Source of the DNA: Nostoc sp. WHI
GTDB lineage: Bacteria > Cyanobacteriota > Cyanobacteriia > Cyanobacteriales > Nostocaceae
Direction of reading: 5' to 3'
Assembly (NCBI RefSeq): GCF_015714725.1
Contig: NZ_WBKM01000146.1
Span: forward strand, 1 to 64,000
Length of the DNA: 64,000 nt
Each line of letters opens with the position of its first letter. Position 1 is the stretch's first letter. Below, one piece after another: positions 47,176 through 56,266 of this stretch. A model generated the notes under the pieces. It had not been told where the DNA came from. It did no database searches and was given only the letters and a program-made list of their open reading frames with translations. The position numbers were made by a program, and so were the translations under genes.

Positions 47176-48918
47176 CTAACGTCCTGCTAGCAATGCTTTT
47201 GTAGCAGATTCGCCTGCTAATCTCACCTGCCTTGTCAACTGGAAGTTTAACAACGCTAGAACACTCAAATCAGCTAAGAGTGCCATAAAAACTGTTATCA
47301 CCCCAACGTGTTCTATAGCTGCCCAAGGAGAAGTTGTAAACATCCATACAGTAGGATGTTTCCATGACGAGATACCAATAATTTCTAAAATCATTGGTGG
47401 TAAGAACGTTACAGCACCTAAAGTCCCAATTGCCCAAAAAGAACGTTTGGGAGTTTTCAGCAAAAGTATCAATTGGGTGATGGTAGCGTAAATCATCATT
47501 AAGCTAATAGACAAAGCTATAACTAAAAGTGTTTTAAACCTGTCAATCTCGTTACTCAGGAGAGTTCTAACACCGTTTGCATCAATAACAGATGTAACTG
47601 AAATCCAAACTAACCAGGGGATAGTAACAATTGTAAGATTAATAGCGATCGCTACGAGTGCAGGGCTTTTTTCAGCCCAAATTAAATCCTGCCAAACACT
47701 CTTGTGGCTAGAAACTTCCTGATGTCGATATCTTGCCCAATCTTGTACATCTTGACGGTGAGGGGAAAGAACCGCAATTAAACTTAAAATCAACGCCAAG
47801 TTATACAGTGCTAGCCAAATGTGATTTTGCCCAACTGCTTCATCCCATCTGTAATTATCTTTACGAAATTGTAGGGCAAATCCCCACATCATCAACTGGC
47901 AAAAAGCTACTAGTAAATAACTTTGCTTCTTGTTGATTATTGAGGCTTGAGGATTACGGAAGCAACGTTTAAGAGCTTGCAAAATACCGTAACTACACAA
48001 TCCAAAGTTTAATAAATGGAAGCCAACAACACTAACAACATTTTTCCCTAATGGTAAATGGAAAAACTGCCAGTTTTGCATGTAATAACTAGTGTATCTA
48101 TTGAACACATTCGGAAATAGATATCTTGTTGTATCCCAAGGACTAAAGAGTCTAAACCAAGCGGTTGAATTATTCAAACCGTTGCTATCATTCGATGCCA
48201 GCATCAGCGTTATGTACAAAAAAAGGAAAACTGCGCCACTACCTAACCAAGGCTGAAAACCGCTAAACCAACGACTCATTAAGCCAAATAGTAGGGCTGC
48301 ACTATAGAAGAAAGTACAGCTAGCAGCAAGAATTGCGTAGTAGCTCAAAATGTAATTAAAGGCAATTTTAGCAGAAAGTCCAGACCACAAATGTAAAGGA
48401 ACTGCTACTAAGATAATGAGATAAATTAAACTCGGAACTCCTAGCAACTTGCCAGTCAATATAGTTGTTTCTGATTGGGGACTGAGACGGATGAAATTCA
48501 GCGTACCGCGAGTTTCTTCTTTGGCTAAATCGTTGATTAGCAAATAAGTTCCTGCAACTAATAGTGTAAATACAAAAATTACACTAAATGTTAGGAATAT
48601 ATATTCCCAGTGGTCTCGCCACCACAACTGCAAATCAATTTCATTTTGGGGGCAAAAATTAGAAATTTTAGATTTATTTGATTGGTGGTGAACCCGGTTT
48701 TGTTGCTGTAGATATACTTGGCGCAAACGGCAGTATACGCCAGTTCGCGGGTATTCATCACCAGGAAACTCGCGTAACTGATATAAAAAAACTACTAGTT
48801 GCAGCAGTAAGGATGTTGCAACTACGATCGCTACATGAAAAAACTTGAATCGTCCTTTGAGTTCCCGCAATAGTTGCGGATTCCAATCGCCGATTTTGTC
48901 TATCAAATTGGACATCAT
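47176..48918 (-). CDS. ABC-2 type transporter permease
   Basis: 580 residues, polytopic, with at least ten hydrophobic stretches. EETRGTLNFIRLSPQSETTILTGKLLGVPSLIYLIIL is the typical coupling region of ABC-2 permeases. An extracytoplasmic loop near residues 45-100 contains several Cys, Lys and Arg. It lies directly downstream of an ABC ATPase (48963-49943) on the same strand; together they form an ABC-2 exporter of unknown substrate. Confidence 0.85.
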   Translation of the reverse strand: MMSNLIDKIGDWNPQLLRELKGRFKFFHVAIVVATSLLLQLVVFLYQLREFPGDEYPRTGVYCRLRQVYLQQQNRVHHQSNKSKISNFCPQNEIDLQLWWRDHWEYIFLTFSVIFVFTLLVAGTYLLINDLAKEETRGTLNFIRLSPQSETTILTGKLLGVPSLIYLIILVAVPLHLWSGLSAKIAFNYILSYYAILAASCTFFYSAALLFGLMSRWFSGFQPWLGSGAVFLFLYITLMLASNDSNGLNNSTAWFRLFSPWDTTRYLFPNVFNRYTSYYMQNWQFFHLPLGKNVVSVVGFHLLNFGLCSYGILQALKRCFRNPQASIINKKQSYLLVAFCQLMMWGFALQFRKDNYRWDEAVGQNHIWLALYNLALILSLIAVLSPHRQDVQDWARYRHQEVSSHKSVWQDLIWAEKSPALVAIAINLTIVTIPWLVWISVTSVIDANGVRTLLSNEIDRFKTLLVIALSISLMMIYATITQLILLLKTPKRSFWAIGTLGAVTFLPPMILEIIGISSWKHPTVWMFTTSPWAAIEHVGVITVFMALLADLSVLALLNFQLTRQVRLAGESATKALLAGR

Positions 48919-48962
48919 AGGAAAAAAATCTCCAAAAATGGGGAGTAATATTTATTGACGAA

Positions 48963-49943
48963 TTAAGACGCTTGTTTGTGACCTAATTTTAAGAAAATAG
49001 TTTCTAAGTCTTCTTGTGTGCAGTGAAAATCCGTCAGAGGAATTCGTGCTTGAATGAGCGATCGCAACAACTCAGCACTATCTGCTTCTTTGCCCGAAAA
49101 ATTCACCCGGACACTGTTTTTTCCTGGAATCACTTCCCACTCATCTACTAAAGGATGATGTTTTAGTTCGCTCAAAAGTGTCTCTAGATTCCCCAAAGTT
49201 GATAACACAATTTGCTGGTGTGATAAACGTTGGTAAAGTTGCTCTAACGAGGTACTTTCTACCAAAAAGCCGAGTTCCATAATTCCCACAGAAGTACACA
49301 GTTCTGCTAAATCACTGAGAACGTGAGAGGAAATTAATATTGTCATCCCAGCTTCTCGCAAAGCTTTGATGAGTTCGCGGAAATGCATCCTAGCAATGGG
49401 GTCAAGCCCGGAAACAGGCTCATCAAGTAATAGTAAAATTGGTTCATGGATAATGGTTCGCGCTAAACTTAAGCGCTGTTTCATCCCTCGCGACAGAGTA
49501 GTAATCCGGCTGTGGCGTTTATTACCAAGTTGGATTAATTCTAAAACTTCATGTAAGCGTTGAGTGCGGCGCGGTTCTCGCAAACGATACAGACGCGCAA
49601 AATAATCTAGGTAGTCCCAGACTGTCAAATCCTCATATAGCGGGTAGTCATCGGGTAAGTAGCCTAGACGACGCTTGAGCTTGGGGTTACTCTTGTCACG
49701 GAGTAGGCGATCGCCATTAATATAAATCTCACCCGTAGTTGGTTCCTCAGCAGTTGCCAACATTCGGATGAGAGTTGTTTTACCTGCGCCATTCGGCCCA
49801 ATCAGTCCATATACTTCCCCCGTCTGAATCTCTAAATCAACATCATTGACAGCAACGTGCCGGTCAAATTGCTTAGTTAATCCACGGGTGCAAATTGCTA
49901 ATTCTTTTACCATTGCTGCTGGGGTGCGGCTTGTGATTAACAT
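48963..49943 (-). CDS. ABC transporter ATP-binding protein
   Basis: 326 residues. Walker A LIGPNGAGKTTLIRML, Q-loop region LGYLPDDYPLYEDLTVWDYL, signature LSRGMKQRLSLARTI, Walker B ILLLLDEPVSGLD and H-loop ILISSHVLSDLAEL. The C-terminal ~80 residues are the extra domain common in ABC-2 (DRA/CcmA-type) ATPases. The start could be ATG 49943 or 49913, the latter before VKELAICTRGLTKQF; neither has a good ribosome-binding site. Confidence 0.92.
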   Translation of the reverse strand: MLITSRTPAAMVKELAICTRGLTKQFDRHVAVNDVDLEIQTGEVYGLIGPNGAGKTTLIRMLATAEEPTTGEIYINGDRLLRDKSNPKLKRRLGYLPDDYPLYEDLTVWDYLDYFARLYRLREPRRTQRLHEVLELIQLGNKRHSRITTLSRGMKQRLSLARTIIHEPILLLLDEPVSGLDPIARMHFRELIKALREAGMTILISSHVLSDLAELCTSVGIMELGFLVESTSLEQLYQRLSHQQIVLSTLGNLETLLSELKHHPLVDEWEVIPGKNSVRVNFSGKEADSAELLRSLIQARIPLTDFHCTQEDLETIFLKLGHKQAS

Positions 49944-50198
49944 TTAACCTAGCCTTTTCTAAAGATTTTGTCAGGCTGGTTTCAGAAATTGAAACTGGCT
50001 TTCAGAAAATAGGTGACATAAAAAAGTAGGTAAGGCATATACCCTAACTACTTTTGCATATATTAATTGAGAAGCGTAAATGCGTTTGTAGTAAGCATTT
50101 TAGTGCTTGAATATTTGAGGACTTTAGTCTTCTTTACAAACCTACTCTTTTGCGATAGTTCGCTAATATCAAGTTACTTCCGAATGCTTGTATCCTGA

Positions 50199-50361
50199 GA
50201 GGATGTTTTAAAAGTCCTATTTTAGGTATCAAAACGTTCTAGATCCTCCTAAATCCCCCTTAAAAAGGGGGACTTTGATTCTGTTTCCCCCCTTTTTAAG
50301 GGGGGTTAGGGGGGATCAATAAGTGCCTAAAATCACAGTAAAATACTTTTCAAACAACCTC
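50199..50361. mobile_element. MITE family A, copy 3 (TGA target duplication)
   Basis: 163 bp with terminal repeats GAGGATGTTTTAAAAGT / ACTTTTCAAACAACCTC (two mismatches) and TGA duplicated at 50196-50198 and 50362-50364. The different target sequence here (TGA, not TAA) shows that the duplication is real, not element sequence. The rest of the 769-base gap 49944-50712 is AT-rich; a leftward 67-codon frame at 50455-50658 looks random. Confidence 0.85.
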
Positions 50362-50712
50362 TGAGAGTCGCATCTTGATTGCGTTGGCGAAGTCTTGCCG
50401 AAGGCATCGCTCCTTTGACCTCACGCTTGTCTTAGCTATTTTCGATAAACTCTGTTAGCGATACCTTCTCATCCACATTGCCACAATCCCTTTATAGTCG
50501 CAAATACTATATCTCTCTTCAGCATTTTCTCGTGAATGATTCAGGATTACTATATAATTGTTCCTCAATGTAAATATATTATAAATAAAATTTATATATA
50601 TTAAAAAAATAATATTATTTATAGGTGGTAATACTATTTTATAAAATATTGACCACAATTAATTGATATTAACTAAATCAAAGTAGATATTAAATAAAAG
50701 GGCAGTAAAGGA

Positions 50713-51603
50713 GTGGCAAAAAAGCGTCAGAAAAATATGTGGAGTAGCGAGATTAATGACATCATTCGGGGTGCTTGTGGAGGCTTTTTATTTGGCATCC
50801 CCTTGCTGTACACAATGGAAGTTTGGTGGATTGGATCATTGGTAAAACCACAACTGATGATGATGGCGATCGCATTGATGTTTATTGTGGTTTGGTTGCT
50901 CAATCAGACAGAAGGCTTTCGGAAACGCAGATATAGCGGACTAGCTTATCAAGCCGCAATGGATACTGTGGAAGCGATCGCGATCGGACTAGTTTGCTCT
51001 GCCTTTGTGCTGCTACTATTGCGAGAATTGACACCAGAAACTTCCCTAAAGGAATCTTTAGGGAAAATTATCTTTGAAAGTGTCCCCTTTGCTCTTGGTG
51101 TAGCTTTAGCTAACCAGCTTTTGGGAGATACTAGAAATAGCAATGCAGAAGAAGGACAAGCAAGCGATCAGGTAAACAACACAACCAAGAACAAAGAGGA
51201 TGAGTTGCACGCCACCTTCGCCGATGTAGGTGGAACCCTAATTGGTGCAACTATAATTGCATTTAATATCGCTCCAACAGATGAGATTACCATGCTAGCA
51301 GCCGCAGCCTCGCCACCTTGGCAATTGGCAATGATCGCCACATCTTTGCTGATTTCTTATGGCATTGTATTCCAGGCAGGCTTTTCTGATCAGCAAAAGC
51401 GCAAACAGCAAAAGGGAATTTTCCAAGAACCATTGAGTGAAACTATTATGTCCTACTTGGTGTCACTGCTAGCAGGCGCTTTTATGCTGTGGTTTTTTCA
51501 AAAGTTAACTTTTAGCGACCCTTGGACGATGTGGTTAGATCGCACGTTAATACTGGGGTTACCTGCAACTATTGGTGGTGCAGCCGGAAGGTTAGCAATA
51601 TGA
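50713..51603 (+). CDS. TIGR02587-family membrane protein
   Basis: 296 residues from GTG 50713; ATG 50737 (MWSSEINDI) is an alternative, as AAAGGA is only two bases before the GTG. Seven or so hydrophobic segments, opening IIRGACGGFLFGIPLLYTMEVWWIGSL, with Gly-rich GLPATIGGAAGRLAI at the end. Matches the TIGR02587 integral membrane family, regularly encoded with TIGR02588. Function unknown. Its stop overlaps the next start (ATGA). Confidence 0.8.
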   Translation: MAKKRQKNMWSSEINDIIRGACGGFLFGIPLLYTMEVWWIGSLVKPQLMMMAIALMFIVVWLLNQTEGFRKRRYSGLAYQAAMDTVEAIAIGLVCSAFVLLLLRELTPETSLKESLGKIIFESVPFALGVALANQLLGDTRNSNAEEGQASDQVNNTTKNKEDELHATFADVGGTLIGATIIAFNIAPTDEITMLAAAASPPWQLAMIATSLLISYGIVFQAGFSDQQKRKQQKGIFQEPLSETIMSYLVSLLAGAFMLWFFQKLTFSDPWTMWLDRTLILGLPATIGGAAGRLAI

Positions 51604-51998
51604 CTGAAACCCAACAACAACCAGAGCGCTCCATTGCTGAGTGGGTAACATTCAGCATCGCCTCTCTCATCTTGACATTGATTGTTAGTCTAGTGAGCTA
51701 CACTTGGATAAACGAAAAAAATCAACCTCCCATTCTTTCTCTCACTAAAAAAGAAACTATTCGGGAAATTGATGGGCAGTTTTATGTTCCCTTTGAAGTC
51801 GTAAATACCGGAGGAGACACAGCCGAATCAGTTCAGATTATGGCTGATTTACTAATTAATGGCAAAGTTGCCGAATCGGGAGAGCAACAGATCGACTTTT
51901 TATCTAGTGGTGAACGTGAAGAAGGCGCATTTGTATTCAGCCAGAACCCGCGCCAAGGCCAGTTAAATTTGCGTGTTGGTAGCTATAAATTGCCATAG
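51600..51998 (+). CDS. TIGR02588-family protein
   Basis: 132 residues; ATG at 51600 overlaps the TGA of the upstream gene. An N-terminal membrane segment (WVTFSIASLILTLIVSLVSYTWI) is followed by a beta-sandwich-like domain (FYVPFEVVNTGGDTAESVQIMADLLINGKVAESGEQQIDFLSSGEREEGAFVF). Pair partner of TIGR02587; the two may form a membrane complex of unknown role. Confidence 0.82.
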   Translation: MTETQQQPERSIAEWVTFSIASLILTLIVSLVSYTWINEKNQPPILSLTKKETIREIDGQFYVPFEVVNTGGDTAESVQIMADLLINGKVAESGEQQIDFLSSGEREEGAFVFSQNPRQGQLNLRVGSYKLP

Positions 51999-52055
51999 TA
52001 CAGAATACATAATGCCCCTACCGTGCTTTTGCATCGACCTTGTATTCTAATTACC

Positions 52056-52190
52056 CAATACGCTTTGGTTAAGGCAAGAGACGCGATAAATCGCCGTCTC
52101 TACAATAATCAATCTTTCGTCGTGACGGCGATTTATCGCGTCTTTCCGATCTAGAATTTTCATCAAAAAACCTTAACCGAAGCGTATTGA
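52056..52190. mobile_element. MITE family C (CAATACGCTTCGGTTAAGG ends), best copy
   Basis: About 135 bp with terminal inverted repeats CAATACGCTTTGGTTAAGG / CCTTAACCGAAGCGTATTG (one mismatch) and an internal palindrome (GACGCGATAAATCGCCGTCTC... GACGGCGATTTATCGCGTC). The nine bases CTAATTACC occur directly outside both ends (52047-52055 and 52191-52199), a likely target duplication, although CTAATTACC also resembles common repeat text. Other copies: 4309-4366 and 60624-60730. Confidence 0.8.
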
Positions 52191-52238
52191 CTAATTACCA
52201 ACAACACGCAAAGATCATAATTGCTGACACGCAGTAGT

Positions 52239-53006
52239 TTAAGCTTTGACTTTACCTTTTGACCAAACGCCGTTTTCATCTTCATCATATTGCTGATGAA
52301 CAGACTCCCAGGCGGATTGTTCAGCCGTAAACTCGTCACTTCTCTCATTTAATACAACGTTATAGCGCTCAATAAATGTATTCTGAGCTTCTTGAGAAAG
52401 ATGAGCGCGAACCTCAGGAGACAAATCCTCTGGACTGTTGCACAGCCCAGAGCAGGAACGAGCCAGGGTTTTTTCAATTGTGTGAATTTCTTCGCCACCA
52501 GCACTTTCAAGCAGCAATTGAAATTCACCGGCGCGATCGCTCGGAACTTCTGCCATCAAGAAAAACTCGCCAGCTTGTAAGCGGGTTTGGTAGATAGTCG
52601 CTTTATCTTCTGGCATCCCCAAAGTAGTCAGAACTGATACTAAACCTCCACCAGCACTACCTGCGATCGCTCCACTGGCAGCCCCCAGCAGCACTGCACC
52701 TATGGGCCCTGCTGCCACAATTGAGCCGACAAAGGGAATAACTAATAAGCCTACACCCGTGAGCAAGCTGAGGAAGGAACCAAACAAGGAACCAAAAATA
52801 GCCCCTGTTCTCAAACCTCCCAGAATTACATCCTTTTTAGTAATAAAGCCAGCGATTCTCGTTTCCGACTGGAAGTTTCTGCCCATTACCGAAATATGGT
52901 CTTTAGGCATACCCCTGTCTAACAAACGTCGAATCACATCATCAATTTGCTTCTGTTCTTTGAATACAGCAGATATAGTACGTTCTGCTTTATATACTTC
53001 TGGCAC
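52239..53006 (-). CDS. YflT-like stress domain fused to a ChaB-like domain
   Basis: 255 residues from GTG with AAGGAG upstream. The N-terminal ~85 residues ([33 protein letters not shown]...) resemble the general-stress YflT/Gsp17M-type domain; a glycine-rich hydrophobic part ([27 protein letters not shown]) follows. The C-terminal ~65 residues ([23 protein letters not shown]...[17 protein letters not shown]) match ChaB. This fusion lies upstream of Dps, so a shared stress role is plausible. Confidence 0.8.
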   Translation of the reverse strand: MPEVYKAERTISAVFKEQKQIDDVIRRLLDRGMPKDHISVMGRNFQSETRIAGFITKKDVILGGLRTGAIFGSLFGSFLSLLTGVGLLVIPFVGSIVAAGPIGAVLLGAASGAIAGSAGGGLVSVLTTLGMPEDKATIYQTRLQAGEFFLMAEVPSDRAGEFQLLLESAGGEEIHTIEKTLARSCSGLCNSPEDLSPEVRAHLSQEAQNTFIERYNVVLNERSDEFTAEQSAWESVHQQYDEDENGVWSKGKVKA

Positions 53007-53156
53007 TTAAATACTCCTTGTATTATCTTGTTTTTGCAATGAATATGATGAATAGATAAATGCAGACAAATTAATTCTTTTACACCAATTGAGGCAGGAA
53101 TTAATCCTCCCTCAATTGGTGTAACAGACTGCTATCCTCAACTCAGACGTTATAAG

Positions 53157-53696
53157 TTACACACCTACAGGTGTCTTAGCCTCTGACGCTGGCTTTCTAC
53201 CATCTGGATCTAGTGCTTCCCCTTCAATAAATGAACGTAGCATCCAAGCTATCTGCTCATGCTCTTCTAGTAGTCCAGTTAAAAAGTCAGCAGTTCCTTG
53301 ATCGTGGAACTCTTCACCAGACTGGTCTACATGGTCTCTTAGGTTACGAATAACCTGCTCGTGATCATCTACCAGATTAGCTACCATCCCCGTTGCTGTA
53401 GGAACATTACCAGCGTGTTCCTTGAGGGTAGCAATCTTGAGAAACCCTTCCATTGTGCCAATTGGGAAACCGCCCAAAGCACGAACCCGCTCTGCTAATG
53501 CATCAATATTTAGAGTCAGCTTTTGGTAGTGTTCTTCCCAAAGCTGGTGTAAAGAGCGGAACTGAGGGCCAACCACATCCCAGTGATACTTTTTGGTTTT
53601 CACCAACAGTAGATAGGCATCTGCCAAATCTTGATTTAATAGATTAATCACACCTTGACGCTGTTCTTCCGTCAAGCCAATGTTTATCGCACGCAT
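53157..53696 (-). CDS. dps: Dps-type ferritin (DNA protection during starvation)
   Basis: 179 residues. The intersubunit ferroxidase residues are spaced as in E. coli Dps: H38, H50, D65 and E69 (YHWDVVGPQFRSLHQLWEEH...NIDALAERVRALG). Dodecameric iron-oxidising, peroxide-scavenging cages protect DNA and store iron. N- and C-terminal tails are longer than in E. coli; the C-terminus is Pro/Lys/Ala-rich (GRKPASEAKTPVGV). Neighbours on both sides look like stress proteins. Confidence 0.95.
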   Translation of the reverse strand: MRAINIGLTEEQRQGVINLLNQDLADAYLLLVKTKKYHWDVVGPQFRSLHQLWEEHYQKLTLNIDALAERVRALGGFPIGTMEGFLKIATLKEHAGNVPTATGMVANLVDDHEQVIRNLRDHVDQSGEEFHDQGTADFLTGLLEEHEQIAWMLRSFIEGEALDPDGRKPASEAKTPVGV

Positions 53697-53960
53697 TGTT
53701 TTCCATCCCTAAGCAAACTTATTTATTAACTTCTCAAATTTCCGACATAATCCACATCAACCAAAGGAAATATTGTAAGTTTAAAATAATTATTACATTC
53801 AGGATTATACCTATGCCTTAATAGGTAGTATTAAGCTAAGAATCTACTAGTTAGCGAACTTTATTGATTTTTTCAGCTTCAACAATAAAGATATTAAATA
53901 ATAATTATCAAAACTATGCAAACCTAATTTCACCAAATATCCTCAGGAAGGAACATATTT

Positions 53961-54053
53961 ATACCAATTCTTTGTGAAACTGCACAAAATCAGGCTTGGT
54001 GAGACAAGCAACTCAACCCCCTTGCTTTGTGCAACTTCACAGGTAATCGGTAT
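53961..54053. mobile_element. MITE family B, copy 1 (ATACC ends)
   Basis: 93 bp. Left end ATACCAATTCTTTGTGAAACTGCAC and right end, reversed, ATACCGATTACCTGTGAAGTTGCAC: about 20 of 25 matching. A second copy (55318-55437) adjoins the tnsB fragment. Lies in the 456-base gap upstream of dps, which otherwise holds nothing recognised. Confidence 0.72.
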
Positions 54054-54152
54054 TAATTGAAGTTGCCAGCTTAATATTGCTAATTAGTAATGGGTCACTG
54101 CTTTTATCCAATCACCCATTACTAACGAAAAATTACCAAAAGATTAATCTTG

Positions 54153-54509
54153 TTACTTACCTGTAACTTTATCCAACAAATTCTTTACATTTTCTTCCAC
54201 TGAGGTTGAACTCTGTGAATTTTCAGGACGCTTCTGCTTGTCAATATCAGCATCCCCTTGAACCTCATTGAGTCCTTCGTTGGACTCCTTTTGAACTTTT
54301 CTCAATCCAAATGGTGATGCTTTAGCGGCTTCGTCAGTTTTGCGCTGAATGTCAAGCAGTTGTGTAGTAGCTTCGGTAGAGTCACTTTGGTAGCTATCGA
54401 TCGCAAAAGCAGGAAAAGCACTAGATAACAATACCAAAGCACAAGTAAAAGCCACAACTAGAAAACGTACTGGACTTAAGATAGATAAAACAGAAGCAAT
54501 AATCTTCAT
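54153..54509 (-). CDS. Exported small protein, unknown
   Basis: 118 residues with GAGG before ATG. N-terminal signal peptide (VRFLVVAFTCALVLLSSAFPAFA) likely cleaved at AFA-ID; the mature part is hydrophilic and acidic with a repeated Glu/Gln pattern (TEATTQLLDIQRKTDEAAKAS...SNEGLNEVQGDADIDKQKRPEN). Probably thylakoid lumen or periplasm. Adjacent to Dps on the same strand; resembles low-temperature/stress-induced small proteins of Nostocales, but that is an impression. Confidence 0.7.
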   Translation of the reverse strand: MKIIASVLSILSPVRFLVVAFTCALVLLSSAFPAFAIDSYQSDSTEATTQLLDIQRKTDEAAKASPFGLRKVQKESNEGLNEVQGDADIDKQKRPENSQSSTSVEENVKNLLDKVTGK

Positions 54510-54992
54510 TGGAAATCCTCGATAACAGCCTTAACAACGTAGAACTTTTATTCAAATAGCGAAGCTTATACCTTTATTTGGCAAATTGGAGCAATAAAAT
54601 TACAAGCTACACTTCCGTAAGTTCTTCAAAAATGAACCTTACAAAGAAATTATCTTTGCATTTGTGCACTAACTCAGGAGCGGTTAATGAGCAAATGCTC
54701 TTGACGAGTTCTTTGTTCAAAACTTTGACTGATCTATTTTTACTTTGATGATTATACAGTGTACATCAATCTGTAGAATGAAATTTTTGTTATCTATAGT
54801 TACAAAAACAATCACTCTTTAGGTGTATCGACTTAATATAGTTTTGGCAGGTTAACGGCTCTACTTACTTAGGTTTAGTCCCGTTAGGGAGTTTAACAAA
54901 AAAATAATCCCAAGTTAAGGTGCAACCTTAGCTCGACTTTAATGTGTCGCGGAAGTCCCCACCTTCAATGTACTCATAAGGTGGGGATAGGG
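54510..54992. other. AT-rich gap with an IS200/IS605-like hairpin
   Basis: No gene seen. At 54956-54987 TCCCCACCTT and AAGGTGGGGA form a perfect 10-bp stem with a 12-base loop, right before the tnsB fragment; GC-rich end hairpins of this kind occur at IS200/IS605-type element ends in cyanobacteria. A TGTACA at 54760-54765 followed by TCAATCTGT was considered as the transposon left end (see rejected). Confidence 0.4.
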
Positions 54993-55317
54993 AGCTTGCC
55001 CAAGCAATATGGTTCAGAATATGGGCTTAATGAACAATGGGGTACTTCTGGTTTGCCGCAACACTTTTATACGGATAGGGGTAAAGATTTTCGTTCTAAC
55101 CATTTACAGCAAATAGGGGTGCAGTTAGGATTTGTTTGTCATTTGCGCGATCGCCCATCTGAAGGTGGTAGTGTTGAGCGTCCATTTAAAACTCTAAATA
55201 CAGAATTATTCTCAACTTTACAAGGATATACAGGTTCAAACGTTCAAGAGCGACCAGAGGAAGCGGAGAAAGAAGCTTGCTTAACGTTGTGGCAGTTAGA
55301 GCAAATGTTGGTGCATT
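54993..55317 (+). pseudogene. tnsB: tnsB fragment (Tn7-like/CAST transposase remnant)
   Basis: About 108 in-frame residues from LPKQYGSEYGLNEQWG to MLVHY. Two catalytic DDE positions remain: Asp in HFYTDRGKDFRSNHLQQIG and Glu in RDRPSEGGSVERPFKTLNTELF; ERPEEAEKEACLTLWQLEQ follows. This is the rve-fold core of TnsB/Mu-type transposases and closely resembles, in my memory, TnsB of type V-K CAST elements. The N-terminal part (including the first Asp) and all sequence after HY are gone: the left side begins next to a foreign-looking hairpin, and a MITE starts directly after it. Confidence 0.82.
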
Positions 55318-55437
55318 ATACCATTTCTTTGTGAAGCTGCGCCAAATTTTCTTGGCTTCTTATTTCTTTCTTTGTGTCCTTTGCGTTCTTTGCGGTTCGT
55401 TCCTCATATAGGGCGCATCTTCATACAGAATTGGTAT
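55318..55437. mobile_element. MITE family B, copy 2, adjoining the tnsB fragment
   Basis: 120 bp from ATACCATTTCTTTGTGAAGCTGCGCC to its inverse (reversed: ATACCAATTCTGTATGAAGATGCGCC), 22 of 26 matching. It replaces the sequence that should follow the TnsB Y in LVHY; the frame beyond does not resume TnsB. Confidence 0.75.
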
Positions 55438-55605
55438 AACGACTATATTTTCGTACCTTATTGCGACTAAAGGTATGTTGATAAGCCAAAGTTGAATTTG
55501 AAACTGCCTCTGTCACTGGGTTTCAAACACTAAATCCTTACGGATTATTCACTTGGCCAACAGACTGTATGAGTTGGGCAACCAGCAAAGATTCTCTAAA
55601 TTAAA

Positions 55606-56265
55606 TTAATAAATAGCTATGTGCAATACTTTCTTCTCTGCAACAGTTATCGTTTTATCGAAAAGGTTACTTGAAAACGTAAGGTCATCTGTAAATTTCC
55701 TAAAAGCAGTATTGTAAAAACTACGAATAATAAAGGATATGAAAGTACTCGGTGCGATTGGGGAACAAACAGGTATTCTACAATTTTCAAACTGTCCCAA
55801 AGTTAGATGGCATTTGGGGTGATCTAATTCTTTATGATTGTCTGGATCATAATCGAATCTAATTGGTACTGGTAATATATTTTTTGCTATTATATCTGCA
55901 TATATTTCGTCTGCTTCATAAATAGTAGGCTCATTCTGGAAAACTTCTAAAAATGGTGATGGTAAAAAGGCAAGCCTATGTGAAATCAATTCGGATTGTT
56001 TATAAGTATATAAAAGTTGTATTAACGCACCATCAATCATTTTGAAATTGTAGTTTTTACCTCTGTCTAGTTCATTGTATATGTTCTTATATTCAATATT
56101 TTTCAGTGCTATTGAGAGATTCTGCATACCAGAATATGCAATTTCATAACTATCTCTACCAAGAGATGTAGATGAGGGAAAATTTTGTTGATCGCATAAA
56201 CTAACTTCTATTAGTTTTTGAGTAATGTATTCAATTTGTCTATAAATTTCTTGATGACTAGTCAT
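55606..56265 (-). CDS. DUF2290 domain protein
   Basis: 219 residues matching the DUF2290 family: RFDYDPDNHKELDHPKCHLTLGQFENCRIPVCSPIAPSTFISFIIRSFYNTAF at 135-190 is the diagnostic block (His-rich followed by Cys-Arg-Ile-Pro-Val). No known catalytic motif, no signal peptide. The start codon is one base after the stop of the upstream helicase, so the two are one operon and are probably translated in a coupled way. DUF2290 proteins are repeatedly found next to helicase/nuclease genes on accessory DNA; function unknown, defence suspected. Confidence 0.82.
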   Translation of the reverse strand: MTSHQEIYRQIEYITQKLIEVSLCDQQNFPSSTSLGRDSYEIAYSGMQNLSIALKNIEYKNIYNELDRGKNYNFKMIDGALIQLLYTYKQSELISHRLAFLPSPFLEVFQNEPTIYEADEIYADIIAKNILPVPIRFDYDPDNHKELDHPKCHLTLGQFENCRIPVCSPIAPSTFISFIIRSFYNTAFRKFTDDLTFSSNLFDKTITVAEKKVLHIAIY

Positions 56266-56266
56266 T

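Noticed and set aside
50455-50658. 67-codon leftward frame in the AT-rich gap
   Set aside because: AT-rich chance frame without start signal.
54760-54785. TGTACATCAATCTGT as the left end of the CAST-like transposon
   Set aside because: It lacks the further TGACA-type repeats expected inside a left end, and the flanking five bases (TACAG) do not match those after the right terminus (ATTCC), so there is no target duplication. The true left end may be lost.
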